Part shown: piece by piece, positions 47,016 to 58,470 of the stretch
How the letters are laid out: each line of letters opens with the position of its first letter
Position numbering within the stretch: the first letter of the stretch is position 1
From: Harmothoe impar
Taxonomy: Eukaryota; Annelida; Polychaeta; Phyllodocida; Polynoidae
Reading direction: 5' to 3'
Assembly: GCA_947462335.1 (NCBI GenBank)
Contig: OX381709.1
Span: 35,048,186-35,112,185, forward strand
DNA: 64,000 nt
Position numbers and translations under genes: made by a program
Notes under the pieces: generated by a model
Told to the model about the DNA's origin: nothing
Seen by the model: the letters and a program-made list of their open reading frames with translations, nothing else
Databases searched by the model: none

Positions 47016-47562
47016 GGCTCAGTCTCATGAGTTTGTAACATTTCAAACGTCTTTGACCGGTGGCGTCTTTGACCGGTGGCGTCTTTGACCGGTGGCGTCT
47101 TTGACCGGGTATGTGATTAAAATGAAGAAAAAAGTAGTATATAGTAAAGAAATTTAAGCTTCAACTTCTTCATGTAATAAACAGTCTATGGTTGTTTTAC
47201 CCAATTAAAAAAATATATTTTAATGCACATATTAAGGGTTCCTTTTGGGCTTTTTTTCTTCAGCAGGTCAAAGACGTCACAGGTCAAAGACGACGCCGGT
47301 CAAAGACGTTTCAACTGTTACAAACTCATGAGACTGAGCCAGTAACATAAATATATGAAATATATCAATTTTAGATAATGCCTCGAAATGATGTGTTATA
47401 ACATATTATACAAAATATTTACCCATTTCTTTACTATACACTACTTTTTTCTTCATTTTAATCACATACCCGGTCAAAGACGGCTCCGGTCAAAGACGGC
47501 TCCGGTCAAAGACGGCTCCGGTCAAAGACGTTTGAAATGTTACAAACTCATGAGACTGAGCC
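47016..47562. mobile_element. Minisatellite-armed TIR element, family B, with an extra internal arm
   Basis: The left end GGCTCAGTCTCATGAGTTTG is followed by TAACATTTCAAA and about four copies of CGTCTTTGACCGGTGG. The far right end at 47562 is its inverse. The inverse match continues inward past the repeats (GGGTATGTGATTAAAATGAA and its complement near 47458). ATAT lies outside both ends, a possible 4 bp duplication in AT-rich sequence. A second right-type arm with the same terminus ends at 47340, inside the element. No protein is encoded. Confidence 0.82.
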
Positions 47563-47566
47563 ATAT

Positions 47567-49144
47567 GTGTGTGATACATCCCAAGAGGGCTAATAGATCT
47601 ATCACCTTACTTTATTTAATATTGATTTTAAAGCTGACTGGCACTGACTATAAAAAGTAGATGTACTTTTTAAGGGTTTACCCTGTAAAACCCAACAGTG
47701 ATTCACCGTTATTCCAAATACAATGAAGCATCGTAAATATCAGCCATTTCATAGGGAATACTTGTGATGTTCTAACCTGATTTGGATTACGATGATACAC
47801 TGTAAATTCATCTTCTTATGCCTGATCCCGGGGGAGCCACATGTGTCCTGCCATAGATAGATGGCCTGGTACGTAAGAGGATTTATCTTGAGAGTTTGAG
47901 CGTGTGAGATTTTGACGACATGTTTTCTACAGTGTGGTAGGGAATCAGATGCTGTCAATTTATCCAAGATAACATATCTGATGCATATAGCGTGAGTCGA
48001 AAATGACTGACAGCTGATAATTTGCTACAAGATCAACTTGTACTCCAAATCAACGAATTCTCTGTTAGGCCCAATATTTATCGGGTTTTTTATTCAGTAA
48101 TTCCAGCAGCAAGCAGTGGCAACCTCCCCCTCATAAAAGCAGAGAATACGAGCAGGGGTGTTTTCAATGCATGGGTTTCATATTGCACTTGTCCATTTAC
48201 TTTTTTATGAAAACTATTTGAAGAGGTAGTGCTCCAAAGACTCGTTTCTACTCACATTTCTTAAAATACCTTGCCCTCCCTTTCATATAATAACGAATTT
48301 GTCCCTTCAATGTACTACATACTGGTCTCTATCCCTAACTGCTGCTCCGCACAATACCTCCGCCCCTCCCAACCCCACAGTAGCCCACAAGTAATGGTGT
48401 AATGATACATTGCACCTGCCCCTGTGAGACTGGTAAAGGCATAAACGCACACTAATGTCAACAGGGTAAATCTGAGCTCATTTAGTGCCCTGATCTGCTA
48501 TAAGGGGCTCTAGGGTATGTGAGCTGCTCACGTGTGTAAAACGAGTAGTGCTGCTGTGTATTAGAGCACATTACTCGTACATAGTCCCGCCTCAGGCCAA
48601 AGGAAGGGAAGGGCAACCTCCCTGGGCAATGCAGCTGCCTGCCTGGTATCTCCAAGTCGGGCAGTTGGGGAGCACAATTCTTGTTATCTGCAGGTCAGCA
48701 ATCAGAGCGTCTGTCAGCACTCTGGATTAGTAGGGTATGTTGAAGAGTATGATTGCACTATGGCTATTCCCCATATCCCTCAACATGTTAGTCTGCGTGG
48801 TCATTCAAAAACGGAGAATCAATGTATAGGCGTGTAGCTGGATGAATTATCAACCAATGAGATAATTCCCTGGGCTCCACTGCGGAATTCTTAGGGGGCA
48901 TTATGCAACAGCCTGTACCCATTGTGATTGCTGTATTAGTGCTTATCTCGCTGGTTACCAGATCCAGCAATGATGCCCCCCACTAAGGAACCTGCAACCT
49001 CGGTATAGGGAATGGTCAGATTTTTGGCGCAGGTATTTGGTATCACAATTCCATGCATGGTAAAACATCTTTTTCATGAAAGAACTGGCAAGCACCGATG
49101 TTTTTTCATAATTTGAGTTAGTTTGAGATGTTCTATTACTACTA
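47567..49144. other. Diverged dispersed repeat, copy 2 within 47590-48594
   Basis: Modules shared with 40840-41432 occur in the same order, best preserved at 48392-48594. Elsewhere I see no exon or element. Confidence 0.55.
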
Positions 49145-49148
49145 TTAA

Positions 49149-49868
49149 GGTTATCACTATCATATTCTAGGTATGATAAAGGGAAAAAAGATATAACTCG
49201 TTGTCATACAAATTTTTACAACCATCTAGGAAAATCCGCTGCTTCCGACACTGATAATTGTTAGGCTCGAGAACTTTAGTCAGTTGGCCTTCTGGCCAAC
49301 AAGTCAGTCAATAGTACCTAACCTAGTAAGTCATTTTCTGGCTCCCTATACCACCAACCTAAGTTAGTTACTACTGTCAACGTGGTCAATACTTACCAAC
49401 TGAACCTAGTATTGTCCATTTCAATGAGTATAAGTTCTTATTTTAGTAAATTGATTTGCCTCAGTCATTTTTGAATAGCACTTGGCCATGCCTGACCAAT
49501 GTCCCTATGCGTATGACTGACCTGGGATAGCCACTATAGACTAAGGGCCAGACCATTTAGATTTTCTATGCACCAGAAGCCTGTGGCAAGTCCTCACCAA
49601 ATCCAAACTAGAATATAATAGTTATTTGTACTTATTTTTCCAGAGAATTACAAATGTTCCCTGAATGTCATTCTATAAAACAATGAGATAAATCATCAAA
49701 TTCTTACAAAAGAAATGAAAAAAAAATGTTTTCAAAATTCATTATAAAAGGTCGCCCAAGACCCCGGGGACAATTCATTTTTATTTTCCGATTCCAGCTG
49801 ATCTAGGCTACCCTGAGATAAGTTTTGGACAAATTCTAAAGACTTTGAATGAAGAGTTGTGGCCAACC
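49149..49868 (+). mobile_element. TTAA-flanked element, copy 3 (720 bp, diverged)
   Basis: TTAA lies on both sides (49145-49148 and 49869-49872), with ends GGTTATCAC and (reverse complement) GGTTGGCCACAAC. The right end carries AAATTCTAAAGACTTTGAAT. This aligns with the right end of copy 1 (AAATTCTGATGACTTTGATT), supporting the same family. The left end has diverged more, and the element is shorter than the 904 bp copies. Confidence 0.6.
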
Positions 49869-49872
49869 TTAA

Positions 49873-50271
49873 ATGGTTAATACATGTGTCTCTCACCAAC
49901 AGCTTTATATTGTTAGTCCCCTTTTGATTTCTTTGATTTCTTCGTGTAACACCACCAAAGCCTGAATATGGCTTCTCTCAAGTCCTAACACCAGACTCCC
50001 CTTCCTGAAATACATTGTATTTCTTTTACATGTGTCCATTGTTACAAATTAATGGTTCCAATATCAACAAAACCCACCCAAACTGTTTGTATTAACCTGG
50101 ATCGGGAATTTCCTTACTGTGTCAATGTCCATTGAAATTCTCATTGCTTTGCTTTCCCTTGAATTGACACTAGATCAAACTGGGATCTTTTCAGTTTTCA
50201 GGCTACTCTGCCCTCTCATGATAATTGAAACTGGAGTATTTGCGCCTTTTCCATCTGATCACGACTTTATA
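49873..50271. other. No recognised feature
   Basis: Nothing supportable. Confidence 0.5.
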
Positions 50272-50274
50272 CCA

Positions 50275-51920
50275 GTGTCCAGAGAGAAGTAAAGGTATCA
50301 CCATGACTCTTTTATCATAGTCAACTCTAGTAGCAGAGTCATGATGACTCTGGTGGAGGTGCCACAGCCACTCCAGTCATACCCCTTGGATATTGCACAA
50401 CTTGACTCTACCTTCAGTGCAGAGTCAAGTGCAGTTGACTCTGCCCACAGCAGAGTCATACATAGTTTGACTCTCCATGAAGAGTCAAATATAAAATGTG
50501 TTGACTCTGATAGTAGTTGTATATGAAACCACATGATGGGGCAGCCTGCACTAGTTTAGCACCAGTGGCAACCACAGGCTAGAGCCACTATCAATACTTT
50601 AGACATTTGGTACATGACAAACAGTTTTGGTCCATTATAGAATACTAAACTATGTCTTTATTTGTCTAAATAATGTAGTTAAGGAATGTCAATGTAAAAG
50701 CTTTTCCAATTAACTTACCTGAATCAAATATGATGATAAACTTTACAATACATTCCAAGAACATCAACAGTATACAGCTTAACCACCATATTTGTGGGTA
50801 AGGGAAATAAACATAAGGCTGGGCACTAACTGTCTGAGATATAATGTATGGCACTGCTTAATACTACACATAGACCTATGATATTGGCAACTTATTTGAT
50901 GTTTGTGGCCAATGGTCTGCATAGTATAGTGTGATGCAGATATAACTTAGCCCTCTTACATAAGGAGAAGTGGTGGACATGACAACATGTCTTCACCTAC
51001 TCACTTCTCTCGCAGGCCTCACCTGGCCTGTCCGCTAATTGTATTGTGGCGGCAGCGAGCCGCGACACTCGCGGGGTGGCGCTTCTTCGCGGGGCTGCTA
51101 GGTGGCGTCTCGCCTCCTCGCGGGGCGGAGCTGCGGGGCGGCGCGCTGCCTATATAGGGCAGCGCGACGCCCCGCGAGCTTCAGTATCCCATACTCCAGT
51201 TTAGGAGACAGTCACGTCTCAGGGAGTGTTGGTATCTCTATACCCTCAGGTATCATATACCTGCTTAGCCTAGCTAAGAGTGCCTGCTATCATAGACATC
51301 CTTATGTCTACTGTTGGCTAATACTTATGCCTCAATGTTAATAGTTCTAGAGTTGATGGGTATCACCATACCTCCAGGTATCTTATACCTGTGCAGTTCC
51401 TACTGGTAGTTCTTAGAAGCCACGGGTATCACTATACCCCTAGTTGTTTAACACCTGATATCCTATGTCAGGACCAGAGTGTTTATCTCCCTAGCTACTA
51501 TTGTTAGGTCTCATCAGTAGGGCCTCATGCCAGTAATGCTCCATGCGCCTTCTGAATGTAACTAGTTAATAAGTCACCTTCGAATAGAAAGCCTGTTTCT
51601 TACAACTGCAAATCATGTGTCTGTCCTCTCTCTGACTCCCATGGTCATCCACCCCCATACATCCATCTCCCAGTTACAGTATACACCTAATGCCCCCAGC
51701 CTAGCCTGACATAATAACACAATCCACCTGACCTGCATGCCTTCATGTATTCAATATCAATTTTGACTCCCCCTCCTTTGATGGGTCAAGTGTGGTTAAC
51801 TCTTCAAGAATGGAGAGTCAAACTCATTCGACTCTCCTCTACAGGTGTCGCGTGGGAGACAAACTGTGACTCTCGCTGTCAGAGTCGTAGCGACTCTTTT
51901 ACTTCTCTCTGTGTTGACAC
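50275..51920. mobile_element. 1.65 kb inverted-repeat element with GACTCT-motif arms
   Basis: The left end GTGTCCAGAGAGAAGTAAA and the right end (reverse complement GTGTCAACACAGAGAGAAGT then AAA) match apart from a 4 bp insertion. Both arms, about 50300-50520 and 51760-51905, carry more than a dozen GACTCT/AGAGTC motifs in both orientations. No clear target duplication was found, so the exact ends are uncertain. An LTR-like, GC-rich block at 51040-51604 lies inside. There is no transposase. Confidence 0.65.
51040..51604 (+). mobile_element. Possible solo LTR with GC-rich promoter
   Basis: The block begins TGTATTGTGG and ends TTTCTTACA (TG...CA). It contains a GC-rich upstream part and a TATATA at 51151-51156 inside a hairpin with CGCGCTGCC / GGCAGCGCG arms. 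The part downstream resembles a retroelement R-U5 region. No matching 5 bp duplication was seen (CTAAT versus ACTGC), and no internal retroelement genes are present. It could also be a GC-rich host promoter, but no exon follows. Confidence 0.4.
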
Positions 51921-51925
51921 ATCGT

Positions 51926-53410
51926 TTACAAACACAAGTGTTCTCGTCCAAGGTAACGTCTCACACAGCAGCATCTTTTCCACATAGTGCATGGCATCTT
52001 CTTCAAATAAGTAGAGGTCTTGTATAAGCGTAGGATAGTCAAGGGTAGACATTATATAAGCATCGCTCAAAACAAAGCAAACTACTACATGTAGGGTGTT
52101 CAGAGCGGCCTGCCATGGCACAGACAACCAGCAGTTTTGCCTTCTATTTACACTCATGTCTTATTTGTGGCTAATTGACTCAAAAAACACAGTCATGTTC
52201 ACACTATCTGAAAGCTATGGTTTCATTCTACACAATGTGTGGTTTCTGCAAAGATTTGTACATTTCCACTTGTGGTTTTATATGAATGAGTAAGTAGAAA
52301 GTGGGGAGTGTGTGCTCCCTGTGCAGGCCCACATTTTGGCACTAGTAATTGATAGCTGCCCAGCAACTGCCCTGTACTAGAACATATTTCTGGCAGAGGG
52401 TATTTGTGTAGTCAATTCCTAAATGATTGGATTGTAATGCTAAGATATAGGCCTACATTTACATAGATCCCACATATTATATGGACTACCAGATCCAGAT
52501 CTACAGCAAAATATTTCCTAAAAGTCATGGAATCACCTTTAAAATAGAGGGGCATAAACATGTGGGATCATACATTTAATTCCCATATATGTTTACTATC
52601 TCCTGTCTGAAGAACAACGTGATTGAAAAAGAATTGGCCCCCATATTTACACTTATGTGGATCTACCTTTTCTTAGGAGTAGTACATTCCCTATGTAAGT
52701 CACCCTCCACTGCACCTGGATCCCTGCCACTCACACTGTAGCAGGGGAGTGCTATTTCAGGACCAATCCACTGCATGGTAATAGACAGGGCTCTCTTGTC
52801 CTCCCAAAACACCTTACTTTTTGCAAAGAAAACCCAATTTAACTATGTTCTATTTGTGGTAGATTCACGATTCTTTCAAAATTCTCTTAGTTAAGATCCT
52901 GTCTATCTATCTTGTACAAAAAACGCAACTTTTTTGCACTCAATGAAAATGGCCTGAACGCCCTACTACATGTTCTATACATCGTGGTATATGTATGACA
53001 GAACCAAAATGATATACATCTCTTTTTTTCTCTTTTTACAACGGATTTAAGTATAATAATAACTGAACCTACTGCCTGAACACTGCACTTAAATTGAGAT
53101 ACCAATGGGGCTGGAAGAATTCCAAACAAGGAGGTAGAATGCCTGGCACCTATAGGTCGAGTTGTATATGCTTGATTATTCTATGTGAGGTACGGTGGGC
53201 AAACAAACCACTGGACTGTGACCACTAAGTAGGGTGACTCTGGATCAACTAGTTATATATAGATATTAATAGCCATACATGTATCATTAGATACACATGA
53301 ATACGTACATTTGAAATAGTATATTGGATAGTGAAAGCTATATGTGTCAATATAACCTAGGGATAATTAAAAACTGATTTTAGTGTAATAACCCTGGTGT
53401 GTGGGTATAG
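51926..53410. other. No recognised feature
   Basis: Nothing supportable beyond short open frames. Confidence 0.45.
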
Positions 53411-55359
53411 CCCAGCCAACACACCCAACACACCTAGAAAATGCAAGTTCAAATTTTCTTAAGATATGTTGTCTACCTGGGTTTCACCTGGCCTTGAGCT
53501 GGGCTAAGTGGGCTGAGGTCTGCATGGGTTTTCCATGGGCTTGGTGTGAGCTGCATGGTGGGCCCCATGTGGGCCAGCCCACCAACTTCACTTTCTGGGC
53601 TAATTCTACCAACACAACTTTCATGATCAGGTTTCAAAGACCTTTTCCCAAAAGCGTGGGGTTCATCTGGGCTAGCCCTGGGCTAAGTTGGCAAGTATTG
53701 TTCCTGAGCTTACCACTAAATGTCACCATTGAGAGTACATGGGATTTGATATCCTATAGACATTTTCTTGTCTTTATTACAATGAGCCATAAATTCACAA
53801 TTCCTTTAAAACCATTGAAATGAAACAGTTTTCACAGTACATTCATATCATATGAAATTGTCTACACAACTTTGCATATGAATAGAGAAACAAGGAGCAT
53901 TCTGATACTGACGCCTTTCCCCCGGATATGATCATAGTACATAAGCCCAGGACTCCCTCAGGTATCACTATCAGACCTATAGGAACTCTGACTGTGTCAC
54001 CCAATGTGATCAGAGTTGTAGTTAGTCAAAGGATGCATTTTGCTTTTGCTCCTTAAATATAGGGAAGAGATAACATTAAATGCACATATGGCTCACTCTC
54101 ACCAAATCAGTGCAACTAAAAAAGTGACGTACATGATCGGCGGACGTACATGATCGGCGGACGTACATGATCGGCAGAGTACAAAACCCATCTTTTACCC
54201 CCTGCACTACGATGTTTAACTCTCCCAACCATACCTACAGGCTGTAATGTATCTTTGGGGAGTTTATTAGAAAAAAAAACCTCCCAAAATATTTATAGGG
54301 GCCGGAGGGGGGGGGCTCAATGTGTAACCGATCATGTACGTCACATGACGTACATGATCGGCTTGGAATGTCATGTAACATTTCCTCATTACCCACTGCT
54401 TCACATGTCTATGATTATACATATTTAGACCTACAACATATGTACACCTTGCTATGATTGATTTATGTTTTATATATGGTCAGAAAGGGTAATTAAGACA
54501 GTCAATAAATAATGACCGATCATGTACGTCACATGACGTACATGATCGGGATCGAAATGTCATGTAAAATGATTTTAATAGTCGCATCTATACATTTCTA
54601 ACACATAACATTTCAATACACACATCATATGTACACGTTGGTAAGGTTTATTCATGTTTTATCATGTTCATAAAGGGTAGGGCAGTCAATAAATCACCGA
54701 TCATGTACGTCACCGATCATGTACGTCACATGACGTACATGATCAGTATTAAAATGCCATGAAAAATGACCTTAATAGTCGCATCTATACATTGCTAACA
54801 TATTACATTTCAAGAGACACATCGTATGTACACCTTGGTAAGGTTTATTTATGTTTTATCATCTTTATAAAGGGTAGGGCAGTCAATAGATCACCGATCA
54901 TGTACGTCACCGATCATGTACGTCACCGATCATGTACGTCACCGATCATGTACGTCCGCCGATCATGTACGTCCGCCGATCATGTACGTCACTTTTTTAG
55001 TTGCACTGGTTTGGTGAGAGTGAGCCATAAATCAATTGACCCACTGGAATACTTGTTGGTAACTACTATTAACATATGGTCATCAACTACATAACGACTA
55101 AGCTTATAGCTAAAAAAAAGTTGTTTCCGTCCCACCAGCCCCCACCCCCCAATTACGTGTTGCCCAACTGAAGGAGCCCACCTGGGTCCCACTTAGATCT
55201 GAACAGGGCCAGTCCACTTCAAACCTGGGCAGGCCCTTCTGGGCCCCACCTGATAGCCCCGGTCAAAACGAAGTGGGCCCTAGATGGGCAGCCCATATGG
55301 GCCCCATAAAGCAGCCCATCTGTGACCCACCTAGGGCCCACTAGGGTGTGTTGGCTGGG
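53411..55359. mobile_element. TIR element D with perfect 16 bp ends, split by element C
   Basis: The ends are CCCAGCCAACACACCC / GGGTGTGTTGGCTGGG, a perfect 16 bp match. Both arms carry GGGCCCA/TGGGCC-type motifs (about 53500-53700 and 55190-55345). Element C (54090-55026) sits inside, so D is older. The frame open across the left arm (53401-53823) comes from these motifs and is not a gene. AG flanks both ends, too short to trust as a duplication. Confidence 0.8.
54090..55026. mobile_element. Minisatellite-armed TIR element, family C, nested in D
   Basis: The left end GGCTCACTCTCACCAAATCA leads through GTGCAACTAAAAAAG into three copies of a 17 bp repeat (GACGTACATGATCGGCG). The right end is the inverse, with six copies. 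Inside, a unit of about 190 bp is repeated three times. Each begins with a 30 bp palindrome, GATCATGTACGTCA and its inverse around a CA centre, at 54330-54359, 54518-54547 and 54715-54744. Flanks are ATAT and ATAA, three of four matching. No protein is encoded. Confidence 0.88.
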
Positions 55360-55615
55360 AGGTTACCTAAGCATGTGTTGCCCTTGTTTACCCACACTGT
55401 GACGTAGCAGAACTGTATATATATATCTATTGTTTATTCCTTGAAATTTGTACAAACATAACAATTATGCTACACGACTTAATCTAGTAGAATTATACCT
55501 TACGTTTTAAACACATTTCGTATTTGAATAACTGTTTGAGTAACTGAGTCAACAAACTCTCGTCATGTGATTTATCACGGCCCTTTTCACTGAATCCTAT
55601 GGCTTCTGTTTTCAG

Positions 55616-55891
55616 ACCAGAACACCAGACCTCCCTGGTATACCATCACCCACTGCGGCTTCCCCGCCGGAACCGGAAGCTTCCCGACAGAGTGGATTGG
55701 CTCCGCCTATGGCCGCGTGCGGGTCACGCGGGAAGATTCTTACGTGTATCTTGGATACGAGTTCCAGTGTGAGAGGAGGGAGGAGAACGTCACGGTTGCT
55801 AGGGCAAAAACAGGGGGCATCAACGACCTGATTATGTGCTTCAAGCTGACTGAACTCAATGAGGATTTGGTGGTTATGCGGCTTTATACTA
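55616..55891 (+). CDS. Internal exon, phase 1-1, unknown cysteine-containing (probably extracellular) domain
   Basis: This 276 bp exon follows a good acceptor (CTGTTTTCAG ending at 55615) and precedes the donor GTAAGT at 55892. It begins with codon positions 2-3 and ends with position 1, so it is symmetric (phase 1-1), as in many shuffled extracellular domains. The first complete codon is at 55618 and encodes Gln. Counting that as residue 1, it has cysteines at 13, 51 and 74, a CGFPAGTG turn, WIGSAYG at 26-32, an N-V-T glycosylation sequon at 57-59 and a hydrophobic, Asp-rich end (ELNEDLVVMRLYT). It is clearly GC-richer than its surroundings. I do not recognise the family, and neighbouring exons were not found within the window. 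Upstream intron sequence includes element D. Confidence 0.75.
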
Positions 55892-57350
55892 GTAAGTATT
55901 AAATCAATTCTAATTCTAATTTTAAGCCTGCCATCTCTGATGTCCATTGTGATCAGTGGAAAGTAATGTGTTTTCTTAAGACAAAGTAATTTCAAATATT
56001 AAAACGGGCAAGAGATCTGATGATGTTAGAACAGACACAGTGAACGATTTCTTGGCAGCTAAAGCTGAATTACCGGTCTATTGTATCAGCAATGTCGTTG
56101 ATAATTTATGTATCCCTGCCAAAATGACAATTGGTTGTGCCACACTGCTACCTATGTCAGGTGCATGAACGGACGTTGCTAACTGGCATCCAGTATGATT
56201 GCTGAATTCATTTAGCAATCTGATTAAGAAGTTTATGCACAGTCCAGGGCACCACCCTGGTCTATCTTTCCCATCTCCTACATCAGCCTGTTATGTAACC
56301 TACACTGGGCTCCTGGGCCTCTCCTTTTCTCATTGCCCTGGTCACCACAGACACTCTGGGTGTCAGGTTCCACATCCCTGTCTGGGACCCTTTGAGAGGG
56401 TTGTGCGGCTGTCTGTTCATATGCATTTGATGTCTCACATGTTGATTGTAATTTGATTGATGATTACAACAATTTGAATTTATGTCAAACAGAATTACTA
56501 TCAATTCATTCTTTAGACTAATTTGTTTTGTGCCCGAAATAAAAGTGAAATCTGGGCCTTAAAAAGCATTCTACTGTACATCACTCAATTATAATTAACT
56601 CTAATAATATAGGCTGAAAAAGTGTGAGAACACAGGCCTATCATTATTAAGATAACATTGCCATTCTCGACCACTATATTCAATTCTGATTGGTTCAGAA
56701 ATGGGTCCAAGATGTCTATACGTGTGTGCAGTCACGATACAACACCTTAGGGTACGGAGTAGTATAGGAACCCTAGCCCCACCGCTACCCAAACCAATAG
56801 CATATAGCACCCCTATTCCCAGACCATATCTCTTGGAATGTCTCTACCAATAACGGTATGCCTGGTGACCTTATAGTACTATCTAGATGCACCCCCTCCC
56901 CCAGTACACACACCCTCCTCCCATCTACAAGCACCATGCTCCCTCCCCTATATGCGGTGCTCGTTGGGCCATCCTCATGGCAGAACGTGGACACTGCGTA
57001 TTCTCGATTATAAGCCTAACTTGCGTATTAGCTAGACTTTGGAAGAATTCTAAGCCTCACAGGGGCTCTGATAATGGTCACTTTAGTACTGTACTATATT
57101 AGCAAAAACTCGCATATAAGCCGCCCCGTGAAATTAGGCTGATCCTATGGCGATCTGGCTCGCATACTAGCTGCGGCCTCTACACGAGAACTTACAGCAA
57201 ATTTAATAGTATATTCTTAGTCTTAATGTTAAGTCTATCAAGTTATTTTCTGTGTAATCTTGGAGGAACCGAATGTTTTAGAAGACTCAGAAAAAGGTAA
57301 AGATTGTACACGTCTGATCTCCCTGTTGGGCCTTGAGTAGTCTGCCACAA
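55892..57350 (+). other. Probable intron sequence; no further exon recognised
   Basis: The donor GTAAGT opens this interval. I looked for a following exon with similar composition and phase and found none. Short open frames around 56199-56456 and 56887-57102 have no motif. Confidence 0.45.
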
Positions 57351-57351
57351 A

Positions 57352-57480
57352 TATGGCCCTATAGACCCCTAAATTCAATATAGCGACATGGCCATTTCTT
57401 AAATCCGATATGGCGACATGGCCATTTCTTAAAATCGACATGGGACATGGCCATACTAGTGACATGGGACATGGAGCATT
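57352..57480. repeat. CGACATG-type minisatellite element, partial copy
   Basis: It starts with GGCCCTATAGACCCCTAAAT, like the left end at 41547, and carries several GCGACATGGCCATTTCTTAA units. The right-end module seen in the other two copies is missing. Confidence 0.7.
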
Positions 57481-57823
57481 TCTTCGACACTAGCCTTAGT
57501 TACATGGATGTGAATAGCATCACAACCTCAGAAAGCCCTATAATACACTAACATCACAGTAAAATTTCTAAACAAAATTCGAATGACGAGCTCAAACCCC
57601 TCAGAACACATTAATATAAGTGTAATTTCCAAAAAATTCTGAAATCGTCCACTATGCCTTTATATTGTGCAGTCCAATTAGTAATGTTATTGTATATATC
57701 GGGGGCTCGAACCGCCTTTTTTTCTTTTCCTTTTTGGTACATGCATAGGTTAGACAGAGAATTATGTCCACGTTCTGCATGCCGTGGGGTCTCTTACAAT
57801 TCGTAAATGGAGCCTTTGTAGTA

Positions 57824-58063
57824 CACAGAGAAAGGAAACAGCGTCAAAAGGGAGTCCAGGTTGCCTCCACACTGACTACCCTCTTTAGGGGAGCCCAGGC
57901 TGCCCAAAGGAGCCTAGGTGACTCCCAGGTTGATCACCTAGGGGAGTCACATAGTTTCCTGACTCACCTAAAGGAGTCACATAATGATCTAGGCTCCCTT
58001 AGAGAGGCGAGTCATGCCGGAAGCAACCTGGACTCTCTTTTGACGCTGTTTCTTTTTTCTGTG
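57824..58063. mobile_element. 240 bp TIR element with GGAGTCAC motifs
   Basis: Ends of about 45 bp, such as GGAAACAGCGTCAAAAGGGA then GTCCAGGTTGCCTCC, are inverted at the right with about five mismatches. The outermost bases are CACAG/CTGTG. The middle carries repeated CTAGGTGACTCCC / GGAGTCACCTAG-like motifs in both orientations. A 125-codon frame crosses it without recognised motifs. Confidence 0.82.
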
Positions 58064-58198
58064 AAGCTACTTATGACGTTGCGGCTTTATAATCATGAAA
58101 ACAATGTCTCGTTATGCTATGGGCTACCATATAAATCATAATGGCTAACATTTCTGGCTTTGTAACATGGTGAGACCATAAAGTACATCACCACACCG

Positions 58199-58470
58199 AC
58201 TCAAAGGTCATCAGATTGACTTACTGATTCCTCCAGTAACTAGGAATATCACGAAATAGTTTAGTTTAAAAGCAATTTCCAGAAGTCAGACAATGAATTG
58301 TGTCACTGGAGTGGTAGGATTTCTTCCTGACCAGATCTTTGCTAGTAATCTACAAATATATGAATATTTAGATAAATTACATTAAAAATTCCCCAGAAAG
58401 GGGGGGGGGGGGGTATGCTAGGGTTGGCCATTTTTTTAAGCTAGGGTCGGGTTGCCTGAACATTTTTATT
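58199..58470. repeat. Second copy of the 16706-17113 repeat family
   Basis: Shared blocks in the same order include GACTTACTGATTC, TAACTAGGAATATCA, CTTCCTGACCAGA, GCTAGGGT and GGGTCGGGTT. The right end diverges at TGCCTGAACATTT. A poly-G run lies at about 58399-58412. Confidence 0.7.

Noticed and set aside
53401..53823. 140-codon frame with Trp/Gly/Pro-rich sequence
   Set aside because: It is the left arm of element D, whose GGGCCCA-type motifs keep the frame open.
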